A stretch of DNA of 18,215 nt from BM520 sp964594665. GTDB lineage: Bacteria; Bacteroidota; Bacteroidia; Bacteroidales; BM520. The first letter of the stretch is position 1. The number at the start of each line of letters is the position of its first letter. The stretch covers positions 1 through 18,215 of the forward strand of contig CAZQNY010000061.1 of the NCBI GenBank assembly GCA_964594665.1, given 5' to 3'. Of this stretch, positions 1-7,239 are shown piece after piece. The notes beneath the pieces are model-generated. The model had not been told where the DNA came from, did not search any database, and saw only the letters and a program-made list of their open reading frames with translations. The position numbers and the translations under genes are program-made.

Positions 1-2354
1 TCTGTCCTGAGAATATTACGGTTAATACCGATCCCGGACAGTGTGAAGCATTTGTTTCTGTACCACAGCCGGAAATTGTAGAAAATTGTGGTATTTCCTC
101 GGTTGTCAATAGTGTAAATGGTACCAACGATGCAAGTGGTATTTATCAGGCAGGTGTTACAGAAGTAACCTGGACTGTTACCGATATTAATGGAAATGAG
201 AATAGCTGCACAATGGAAATTGTGGTGATTGATAATGAAGATCCGGTTATTATTTGCCCTGAAAATATCGTTGCAGATGCTGAAACAGGTACCTGTGAAG
301 CATTAATTACAGTTCCACAACCTGAGGTAGCTGATAACTGTGGCGTTGTTTCAGTAATCAATAATTACAATGGAACAGACGATGCCAGCGGTGTTTATCC
401 TGTTGGTGTGACTACAGTTACCTGGATTGTAACAGATGTATCCGGCAACACCACTGAATGTTCATTTACTGTTACTGTAAATGATACAGAAGATCCGGAA
501 ATAATTTGTCCTGTGGATATTGTTGTTGAAAATACTCCGGGTCAGTGTTCGGCATTAGTTGATGTGCCACAACCTGAAACATTTGATAATTGTGGCGTTG
601 AAAGTGTTCTTAATGACTTTAACAGCTCCAGTGATGCCTCAGGAGAATATCCTGTTGGAACGACAGTTGTTACATGGACGGTACTTGATGTTAATGGAAA
701 CACAAGTAATTGTTCAATGACTGTTACTGTTTCCGATACGGAGGTTCCTGATATAACTTGTCCGGATGATATTCAGGTGAATAATGACACCGGGTTATGC
801 GAAGCTCTGGTTACTGTAAATGCTCCTGTGACTTCTGATAACTGTGCTGTGGAATCTGTTGTTAATTCATTTAACAATACTTCTGATGCCTCCGGAATTT
901 ATCCCGTAGGAGTTACTGAAGTTACCTGGATAGTTACTGATATTCATGGTAATGAAAATGAGTGTACAATGACTGTTACAGTTGTGGATATTGAACCACC
1001 AACCATTGAATGTCCTGAGGATATTATTGAAAATGTAGCCGGACAGAGTACACTGTTTGTTAATGTACCCCAACCGGTGGTTAGTGATAACTGTGGTGTT
1101 GAGTCATTGATCAATGATTACACCAATACCAATGATGCGAGTGCTGAATATCCTCTGGGAACGACAGTTGTTATCTGGACAGTTACGGATATCCATGGCC
1201 GAACTGCAACATGTGAGATGTCTGTAACCATTACTTCTGAAGGGGCTCCTGATATTACTTGCCCTGAAGATATTGTTATGATTACTGCTCCGGGTGAATG
1301 TGATGCAGAGGTTTCCGTGGAAACACCTCTCGTAGATGCTCCGGCTGGTATTCAGCAGATAATTAATGACTTTAACAATACTGATGATGCCTCCGGCGTC
1401 TATACTGTTGGTGATACTCCGGTTATCTGGACGGTTACGGATAATAATGATGTTCAGGTTCAGTGTCAGATGGTTGTTACTGTTATTGGTACTCCTGACG
1501 CCATTGATGATGCCGAAAGTACACTGGTTAATGTTCCGGTTGAGATCAAATCAATGGAGAATGACAGGGATTGTGACAATAACCTGGATCCGGCAACGCT
1601 GACAGTATTCGCTCCACCTGCAAGTGGTAAAGTTGAAATTGATATTGTGAATGGTGTCTTTACTTACACTCCGGATACTGATTTTATTGGTAACGATCAG
1701 TTTGATTATCAGATCTGCGATGAGACCGGATATTGTGATATTGCAACAGTATTCATTACTGTTACAGGAACAATTAACAACCGTCCGGTAGCCATTGATG
1801 ATTACGATACCACTTCTGTGGGTGTATCAATCTTTATCCCGGTTCTTGTAAATGATTATGATCCTGACGGAGATCCATTGACGGTTAGTCTGTGTGGTGA
1901 GCCATTGAACGGTATTGTTGTGGTACAGGATGATAATACCATTCTTTACCAGACTGAAGAAGGTACATCAGCAACCTATGACGAATTCTGTTATAAGATT
2001 TGTGATGATGGTAACCCTGCACTTTGCGACAGCGCAATGGTTTATATCACAATCCTGCCTGATACTACAAGTCGTGATATTGTTATTTATAATACAATAA
2101 CACCGGATAATGATGGTCAGAATGATTATTGGTATATTGAAAATATCGATTATTATGAGGATAATGAAATCGTTATTTTTAACCGCTGGGGTGATGAGAT
2201 CATTAATTTCAAAGGTTATAACAATTCATCAGTAAGATGGGATGGTAAAAATAAGGATGGTAATGACTTGCCTGATGGTGTTTATTACTATATAATAGAT
2301 CTTAATGATGACAATAATATTGAACCTTATAAGGGTTGGATATACATTAAGTAA
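1..2354 (+). CDS. Large T9SS type B surface adhesin with HYR repeats (5' end missing)
   Basis: The frame is open from base 3 with no start in the window, so this is the C-terminal ~783 residues of a larger protein; the ATG at 213 lies inside a repeat and is not the true start. Seen in order: six HYR-type beta-sandwich repeats (to about base 1499), each opening with a CP[EVD][DN]I motif and carrying NDASG and VTW[TI]V motifs; two Ig/cadherin-like domains (about 1500-1770 and 1780-2060) with the AIDD and NDYDPDGD motifs common in bacterial tandem Ig arrays; and a CHU_C gliding-motility-type C-terminal domain (about 2070-2351; TPDNDGQND, FNRWGDE, WDGKNKDG, GVYYY). CHU_C is the family that directs type B cargo through the T9SS. 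The role is inferred as surface adhesion or gliding, like SprB-type proteins. The gene is followed by a strong terminator and then by a PorP/SprF gene, the usual partner of type B cargo. Confidence 0.93.
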   Translation, partial: CPENITVNTDPGQCEAFVSVPQPEIVENCGISSVVNSVNGTNDASGIYQAGVTEVTWTVTDINGNENSCTMEIVVIDNEDPVIICPENIVADAETGTCEALITVPQPEVADNCGVVSVINNYNGTDDASGVYPVGVTTVTWIVTDVSGNTTECSFTVTVNDTEDPEIICPVDIVVENTPGQCSALVDVPQPETFDNCGVESVLNDFNSSSDASGEYPVGTTVVTWTVLDVNGNTSNCSMTVTVSDTEVPDITCPDDIQVNNDTGLCEALVTVNAPVTSDNCAVESVVNSFNNTSDASGIYPVGVTEVTWIVTDIHGNENECTMTVTVVDIEPPTIECPEDIIENVAGQSTLFVNVPQPVVSDNCGVESLINDYTNTNDASAEYPLGTTVVIWTVTDIHGRTATCEMSVTITSEGAPDITCPEDIVMITAPGECDAEVSVETPLVDAPAGIQQIINDFNNTDDASGVYTVGDTPVIWTVTDNNDVQVQCQMVVTVIGTPDAIDDAESTLVNVPVEIKSMENDRDCDNNLDPATLTVFAPPASGKVEIDIVNGVFTYTPDTDFIGNDQFDYQICDETGYCDIATVFITVTGTINNRPVAIDDYDTTSVGVSIFIPVLVNDYDPDGDPLTVSLCGEPLNGIVVVQDDNTILYQTEEGTSATYDEFCYKICDDGNPALCDSAMVYITILPDTTSRDIVIYNTITPDNDGQNDYWYIENIDYYEDNEIVIFNRWGDEIINFKGYNNSSVRWDGKNKDGNDLPDGVYYYIIDLNDDNNIEPYKGWIYIK
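3..1499 (+). repeat. Six tandem HYR-domain coding repeats, 252-bp period
   Basis: The CPxD/N motif codons start at 3, 255, 507, 759, 1011 and 1260. The spacing is therefore 252, 252, 252, 252 and 249 bp (84 aa, with one residue deleted in unit 5). Units 1-4 each have four cysteines, in the CPx, GxC, NC[GA] and [SEN]C positions. Unit 5 lacks the second cysteine and unit 6 lacks the third. Units share runs of near-identical DNA, for example the 16-mer GGAACGACAGTTGTTA in units 3 and 5. The array probably continues upstream of the window. Confidence 0.93.
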
Positions 2355-2374
2355 TGTGAATATTGTCTGGTAGT

Positions 2375-2414
2375 ATCGGCCACTGTATAATCGCATGCAG
2401 TGGCCGGTTTTTTT
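2375..2414 (+). terminator. Rho-independent terminator after the adhesin gene
   Basis: A perfect 9-bp stem (CGGCCACTG at 2377-2385 with CAGTGGCCG at 2398-2406), extendable inward by three pairs including one G-U, is followed directly by seven T residues (2408-2414). It lies 20 nt after the adhesin stop. It should separate adhesin transcription from the PorP/SprF gene, which then needs its own promoter. Confidence 0.85.
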
Positions 2415-2673
2415 GTTCGCAAATTTACCCATTAGGATTTTATGTAGTAAAAACCGGATATATGAAAAGTTTGGTAATTCTAGTTAAAAGAATGATAATC
2501 AGTGTGTTAAGTGTTCCTGGTGAAGCCCGATTGTTTTCTGATTTTTAATTAGTGCGTAGAACTACGTAATAATACCTATATATGGGGTTTTTAAAAATTC
2601 GTATTTGCCCCAATTGATGCGCCTTGTTGTGAGTGTTAGTTTTGCATTGTAACGTTAAGATAAAGCAAAATTA
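2415..2673. other. Intergenic region upstream of porP/sprF with palindromes
   Basis: No convincing gene is seen here. Downstream of the terminator the region holds a short palindrome CGTAG-AA-CTACG (2555-2566), then the imperfect palindrome CCTATATATGG (2576-2586), then TGGGG (2583-2587) that can pair with CCCCA (2608-2612) around a TTTTTAAAAA core. A Bacteroidota-type promoter follows at 2614-2644. The order of symmetric elements upstream of the promoter suggests regulator binding sites, but no regulator can be named from sequence alone. Confidence 0.5.
2614..2644 (+). promoter_or_regulatory. Candidate Bacteroidota sigma-ABfr promoter for porP/sprF
   Basis: TAGTTTTG (2637-2644) matches the Bacteroidota -7 consensus TAnnTTTG exactly. 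A TTG (2614-2616) lies 20 nt upstream, in the place expected for the -33 element. Transcription would start near 2651 and give a leader of about 23 nt before the ATG at 2674. The leader has no strong Shine-Dalgarno, as is usual in this phylum. Confidence 0.5.
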
Positions 2674-3615
2674 ATGAACGCACTGAGAAAAATAACAATG
2701 ACAATTCTGACCGCAGTATCACTGCTGGCAGGATTGAGTGCGTTTGGTCAGCAGGATGCTCTTTTTAGCCAGTATATGTTTAACCAGTTAATCATTAATC
2801 CCGCTTATTCAGGTAGCCGTGACGTTTTAACCGCAACATTGGTTCACAGAGATCAGTGGACTGGAATAGAAGGTGCTCCTAAAACATCTACTTTCTCTGT
2901 TCATACTCCTCTTCGTAATGAGCGCGTTGCTTTAGGCCTCTATATTTATAATGATCAGTTAGGTCCTGTAAAAGATCTTGGTGTTATGGCCAATTACGCT
3001 TACCGCATCCGCGTCGGTCAGGGTCGCCTTTCTTTTGGTTTACAAGGTGGTTTTATTCAGCAGGGTGTAGATATTCAACAACTCCTTACAAAAGACAATT
3101 ACGATTACAACGTATATAATGTACCTGCAACTCAATTTACTCCTGATGTAAACTTTGGTGTTTATTACTCAACAAGAAAATGGTACGTTGGCGCTTCTTC
3201 AAAGCATCTTTTAGAAAGCCTTTTCTCAAAGGAATCTTACAATGAAGATTCACCTTACGCTGTTCTCGCACGTCACTTCTATGGTACTGCCGGTTTTGTT
3301 GTTGATCTTGGTGATGACATCGTTCTTAAGCCTTCAACAATGATCAGCTACACACAGAACGCTCCTGTATCTATCGATATTAATACCAATGTTTATTTTA
3401 AGGATAAACTGATGATTGGTGCTTCTTACAGAACAGGTCGTAATGCTGCAGTTCTTTTGGCTGAAGTTACTATTAAAGAAAATTTGAAACTCGGTTACTC
3501 TTATGATATCGTTCTTAGTAAACTTGCTCAGCACACTGTTGGTTCTCACGAATTTTCACTGAGTTGGGACTTTGACCTTTACAAGCGTTATGAAAAGAGT
3601 AGACGTTATTTCTAA
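2674..3615 (+). CDS. PorP/SprF family type IX secretion outer-membrane protein
   Basis: 313 aa, the normal length for this family. A signal peptide is visible (residues 1-25, hydrophobic core then SAFG before QQ). The mature N-terminus has the family hallmarks: QDALFSQYMFNQLIINPAYSGSR, followed by HRDQWTGIEGAPKTSTFSVHTPL. The rest alternates short beta-strand-like segments ending in a WDFDLYKRY tail, as expected of an outer-membrane beta-barrel. PorP/SprF proteins are associated with the T9SS. SprF is needed for SprB display in Flavobacterium, and family members commonly sit next to genes for type B (CHU_C) cargo, as here. The likely role is outer-membrane anchoring or display of the adhesin encoded upstream. 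It has its own promoter and probably shares a transcript with the response regulator that starts 19 nt after its stop. Confidence 0.93.
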   Translation: MNALRKITMTILTAVSLLAGLSAFGQQDALFSQYMFNQLIINPAYSGSRDVLTATLVHRDQWTGIEGAPKTSTFSVHTPLRNERVALGLYIYNDQLGPVKDLGVMANYAYRIRVGQGRLSFGLQGGFIQQGVDIQQLLTKDNYDYNVYNVPATQFTPDVNFGVYYSTRKWYVGASSKHLLESLFSKESYNEDSPYAVLARHFYGTAGFVVDLGDDIVLKPSTMISYTQNAPVSIDINTNVYFKDKLMIGASYRTGRNAAVLLAEVTIKENLKLGYSYDIVLSKLAQHTVGSHEFSLSWDFDLYKRYEKSRRYF

Positions 3616-3634
3616 ACAGATAAATACGGATATT

Positions 3635-4015
3635 ATGTTATTAGAAAGAGAAGACAGAAAAAAGATTTTAGTTGCCGAGGATGAGTTCCTTAGCCAGAAG
3701 CTAATTGAAGCCGACCTTAAATCAAAAGGCTATAACTGCACGGTTGTGAATAATGGAGAAAAAGCTGTGGAAGCAATAAACTCCGGCCAGTTTGATATGG
3801 TCATCATGGATATTTCCATGCCCAAAATGGATGGTCTTGAGGCCACAAAGAAAATCAGAACAGACAAGAAAGATGTCCCTATATTGGCATTGTCTGCCTT
3901 TCCGGAAGATGATTATAAACAGAAAAGTCTGGAAGCAGGAATGAATGATTTCCTTAACAAACCTTACCAACGTGAAGACTTGTATGGGAAAATTAAAAAG
4001 CATTTACACGAATAG
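3635..4015 (+). CDS. Single-domain (CheY/Spo0F-like) response regulator
   Basis: 126 aa, consisting only of a receiver domain. The acidic pocket is E15-D16, the phosphoacceptor is D59 in MVIMDISMPKMDG, the switch Ser is S87 in ALSA, and the conserved Lys is K109 in NKPY. All the residues needed for phosphorylation are present and there is no output domain. It would be phosphorylated by a histidine kinase, probably a hybrid, encoded elsewhere, and would act by protein contact or as a phosphorelay intermediate. The ATG at 3635 is preferred because it sits a few residues before the first beta strand; the open frame reaches back to an ATG at 3572, but that start would overlap porP by 44 bp and add a non-family N-terminus. 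The gap to porP/sprF is 19 nt with no terminator between them, so co-transcription is likely. Confidence 0.92.
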   Translation: MLLEREDRKKILVAEDEFLSQKLIEADLKSKGYNCTVVNNGEKAVEAINSGQFDMVIMDISMPKMDGLEATKKIRTDKKDVPILALSAFPEDDYKQKSLEAGMNDFLNKPYQREDLYGKIKKHLHE

Positions 4016-4052
4016 ATCAACAACACAAACATCCGTATAATTCTGTAATGTA

Positions 4053-4093
4053 GGACCGGGAATTTCATTCAACGTGAAATCCCGGTTCTTTTT
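4053..4093 (+). terminator. Rho-independent terminator after the response regulator
   Basis: ACCGGGAATTTCA (4055-4067) pairs with TGAAATCCCGGT (4075-4086), with one bulged A and a 7-nt loop. The stem can be extended outward by a G-U and a G-C pair, and five T residues follow (4089-4093). It ends 3 nt before the stop codon of the convergent beta-galactosidase gene. Read on the - strand, the same hairpin has no T run, so it is best assigned to the + strand transcript. Confidence 0.8.
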
Positions 4094-4096
4094 GTC

Positions 4097-7000
4097 TTAA
4101 AGTTTTACTCTGAATGGATTATCTTCAACTAAATCTATCGGTTTAATATAAAAATATCCTTGTATTTCCTCCGGCTTAATCTGGTAGGCTTCATGAGGTC
4201 GGGCACCCCAGCTGTTATCACCACCAACACCCATTTGTTTTTTATCAAAATGAACGTATGTGAATGGCGTTTTTACCAAATCGATAGGATGTCGGTAGTT
4301 GCCGGATGTGATACAATCCAGCTCTTGTGTGCCATAAGGCAAAGCACTAAATCCCAGAGGCTCTGGTGAGGATATTAAAAGACCTTTTGACTGAATGTCT
4401 GTTACTGTAACCCATTGAACATCTGTTTTATACCCTGTTTCCTGAGGCCTGCTGTATGGGTAATATTGGGCCTGCACTGTACTCTGGTAAAGATCTGTAA
4501 AGGCACTTTTGTTTCTGTCGCAATAGTTTTCATGGGGTCCTCTGCCATACCAGTCAAGATTTGAATATGCTGATGATAGTACTGTCGACAACCCAAATCT
4601 TGGAAGCTCCGGTAATCCCTTGATAGTTGGGATTAGCTTCATGTTAATCTCCATAATGCCGTTAATATAAGTTCGGTACACCATTGTTATCTGCGACCTG
4701 CTGTCGGTGTGCTGATACATTGCTGTTACTTCAACGAAGCGCATGTTTTTATCGGTAAAATTGATAGATTGGAGTTTGCATGATCTGGATATATTTTTCC
4801 AGATGCTGCAACGTTTATCCATTCCGTTACCAAAGTCATTATCTGTCGGTGCCCTCCAAAAATCGGGTATTACTGGTTCCGCGAGATATTGTGTTTCTCC
4901 TTTTTCAATTTGTGAGATATAACCACTTTTCTTGTCGATGAAATAGGTAATGCCAGATGCTGTGACAGAAAAGGCCAACTCATCTTCCTTTACTTTTATT
5001 TGCTCTCCTGATGGCATTGCCGGCATATGAGGTGGTGTGGAAATGGGGATTTTCAGTTGCTCTGATGCCATGATGTGCCCTGCCGGCAATAAAGAGGAAT
5101 TGCTCTTTTGCTTTAAATAAAGATGCAAAAAATAAGACGTCCCCGGTTTTGGATTGATTGCCCGGATTTCGGGAATCAGAACAGTACTTTTTTCTCCGGG
5201 ATGTGTTTCAGGGATATCTCTGGTTCCGTTAAACAGTACGACTCCGTTTCCTTTAATTTGAAATTCAAGATAAAAGTTATTTAGGTTTGTAAAATGGTAT
5301 TTATTTTTAATTAAGATAATACCCTTTTCGGCATCGGCCCAGGAAAAGCTGGCATATTGGTATACTTTTTTTACTTCATGTAGTGCCGGATGTGGTTCTC
5401 TGTTGGGTGCTACCAGTCCATTCATGCAGAAATTTCCGTCACTGGGAATATCCTCCGGACCAAAATCGCCACCATAAGCCCAGAAAGCCCTTCCCTGGTT
5501 GTCTTTTGCCAGTATTCCCTGATCAACCCAGTCCCAGATAAAACCTCCCTGCAAGCGTGGATAACGCTCAATAACGTCCCAGTAATCCTGAAGGTTTCCG
5601 GTGCTGTTACCCATCGAATGCGCATACTCACACATGATCAGAGGCCTGTGGTCTTCTGTCTGTGCCCACCATTCAATATAGGGAATGCCGGGATACATTG
5701 GGCAATAGATGTCGGTATGACTCTTTTTGCCTGCCCGCTCATAATGTACCGGACGGGAAGCATCTCTGCTGTGAATCCAGGCTGATGCTGATTCAAAGTT
5801 GCATCCATCTCCCGCTTCATTACCCATCGACCAGATAATAACTGATGGATGATTCTTGTCTCTTTCAACCATGCGCTCAATCCTGTCGAGATGCGCTTTT
5901 TCCCAAGCCGGATCGTTTCCTAATGTCCTGTCAGGATGATATCCCATCCCATGGCTCTCAATATTCGCTTCATCGATGAGATAGATGCCATGCTTGTCGC
6001 AGAGATCATACCAGTATGGGTCATCAGGGTAATGCGATGTTCTTACAGCATTGATGTTATTGGCCTTCATCAACAGAATATCCGTTTCCATGGATTCCTT
6101 TGATATCACATGACCCGTAATGGGATCATGCTCGTGGCGGTTTACTCCTTTTAAATAAACAGGTACATGATTAACCAAAAGCTGACCATTATCAATCTTT
6201 ACCTCCCTGAAGCCGGTATTACATTTTACTGTTTCAAGTATCCTTCTGTTTTTCTTTAATGTAAGAACAGAGGTATATAAATGTGGATGCTCAGCACACC
6301 AAAGGTTTGGGTTATCATAATCAACTGTTGCAATAATGCTGTCTCCTGTGATCTCAATAGCTTTTGAAAGAACAACTTCATCACCTTTTAATAAAAGATA
6401 CTCTGCTGACAGGTTTTTATCTTGTTTTTTGTTTTTTGTTTCTATCGTGATATGAATAGTGCTTTTTGTCAGTGTCTTGTCCAGGACGGGAGTTATTTGA
6501 AAATCAGAGATATATGTGTCGTTGTGTGCCATGAGGAAGACATCTCTTTCAATGCCGGAGATACGCCAAAAGTCCTGACACTCCAGATAGGATCCATCGG
6601 ACCATCGGAGAACCTTCATGGCAAGCAGGTTCTTACCGGGCTGAACGTATTCCGTGATATCAAATTCGGCAGGCAGTTTTGAGCCTTGTGTATAACCTGC
6701 CTCCTTGCCATTGATATATAGGAAAGCAGCGGATTTTACTGCACCAAAATGAAGGATGATGGTCTTTTCATTCCACTCATCAGGAATAACAAACCATTGT
6801 CGGTATAATCCGGTATTATTGATGCTGTCAGGGATGGATGGCGGCTGCGGGTTATTGGTAAAAGCGTATGGTTGATTTACATATATGGGTACTCCATAGC
6901 CATTTACTTCCCAGTTGCCGGGAACGTCAATCTTCCCCCAGGAATCATCATTGAATTCGAGCGTATAGAAATTATCGGGTGCATCATGAACAGAATGATA

Positions 7001-7225
7001 CCATGAGAAGTTCCATTCTCCGTTCAGGCTTCTGAAATTGGAATTATGGCTTAATTCATTGGTAAGAGCACTCTCCGGGTTTGCAAATGGAATTGCAATA
7101 GCTCCCGGTTCCAGTTTATTGATGCCGATAATTGCTGGATCCTGCCATATCTGCCCTTGAGAAATAACGCACAGCAACCCGGTAAACAATGATATCAATG
7201 CAGTACTTCTGATGACTTTTCTCAT
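4097..7225 (-). CDS. Secreted GH2 beta-galactosidase (LacZ type)
   Basis: 1042 aa, close to E. coli LacZ length (1024). The Sec signal peptide is residues 1-24. Domains in order: sugar-binding jelly roll (about 60-235; DNFYTLEFNDDSWGKIDVPGNWE), Ig-like domain (about 238-342), TIM barrel (about 345-630), a second Ig-like domain, and a beta-galactosidase small-chain domain starting near 765 (DFWRAPTDNDFGNGMD; DWYGRGPHENYCDR). The catalytic acid/base is E470 in MGNEAG and the nucleophile is E533 in MCEYAHSMGNS. GVNRHEHDP and RTSHYP are also intact. It should hydrolyse terminal beta-galactosides in the periplasm; the exact linkage cannot be read from sequence, and other GH2 activities are less likely given the LacZ-type motifs. 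The gene starts 14 nt after the symporter stop, so the two form an operon. Confidence 0.95.
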   Translation of the reverse strand: MRKVIRSTALISLFTGLLCVISQGQIWQDPAIIGINKLEPGAIAIPFANPESALTNELSHNSNFRSLNGEWNFSWYHSVHDAPDNFYTLEFNDDSWGKIDVPGNWEVNGYGVPIYVNQPYAFTNNPQPPSIPDSINNTGLYRQWFVIPDEWNEKTIILHFGAVKSAAFLYINGKEAGYTQGSKLPAEFDITEYVQPGKNLLAMKVLRWSDGSYLECQDFWRISGIERDVFLMAHNDTYISDFQITPVLDKTLTKSTIHITIETKNKKQDKNLSAEYLLLKGDEVVLSKAIEITGDSIIATVDYDNPNLWCAEHPHLYTSVLTLKKNRRILETVKCNTGFREVKIDNGQLLVNHVPVYLKGVNRHEHDPITGHVISKESMETDILLMKANNINAVRTSHYPDDPYWYDLCDKHGIYLIDEANIESHGMGYHPDRTLGNDPAWEKAHLDRIERMVERDKNHPSVIIWSMGNEAGDGCNFESASAWIHSRDASRPVHYERAGKKSHTDIYCPMYPGIPYIEWWAQTEDHRPLIMCEYAHSMGNSTGNLQDYWDVIERYPRLQGGFIWDWVDQGILAKDNQGRAFWAYGGDFGPEDIPSDGNFCMNGLVAPNREPHPALHEVKKVYQYASFSWADAEKGIILIKNKYHFTNLNNFYLEFQIKGNGVVLFNGTRDIPETHPGEKSTVLIPEIRAINPKPGTSYFLHLYLKQKSNSSLLPAGHIMASEQLKIPISTPPHMPAMPSGEQIKVKEDELAFSVTASGITYFIDKKSGYISQIEKGETQYLAEPVIPDFWRAPTDNDFGNGMDKRCSIWKNISRSCKLQSINFTDKNMRFVEVTAMYQHTDSRSQITMVYRTYINGIMEINMKLIPTIKGLPELPRFGLSTVLSSAYSNLDWYGRGPHENYCDRNKSAFTDLYQSTVQAQYYPYSRPQETGYKTDVQWVTVTDIQSKGLLISSPEPLGFSALPYGTQELDCITSGNYRHPIDLVKTPFTYVHFDKKQMGVGGDNSWGARPHEAYQIKPEEIQGYFYIKPIDLVEDNPFRVKL

Positions 7226-7239
7226 AATATTGAATTTTA

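Noticed and set aside
2363..2548. A 61-codon open frame after the adhesin gene
   Set aside because: It runs straight through the rho-independent terminator, and its translation has no recognisable features.
3572..3634. Longer start for the response regulator
   Set aside because: It would overlap porP/sprF by 44 bp and add a 21-residue N-terminus that is the frame-shifted tail of porP. The ATG at 3635 fits receiver-domain boundaries.
5390..5785. A 131-codon open frame on the + strand
   Set aside because: It is antisense to the catalytic-domain region of the beta-galactosidase, and its translation resembles no protein family.
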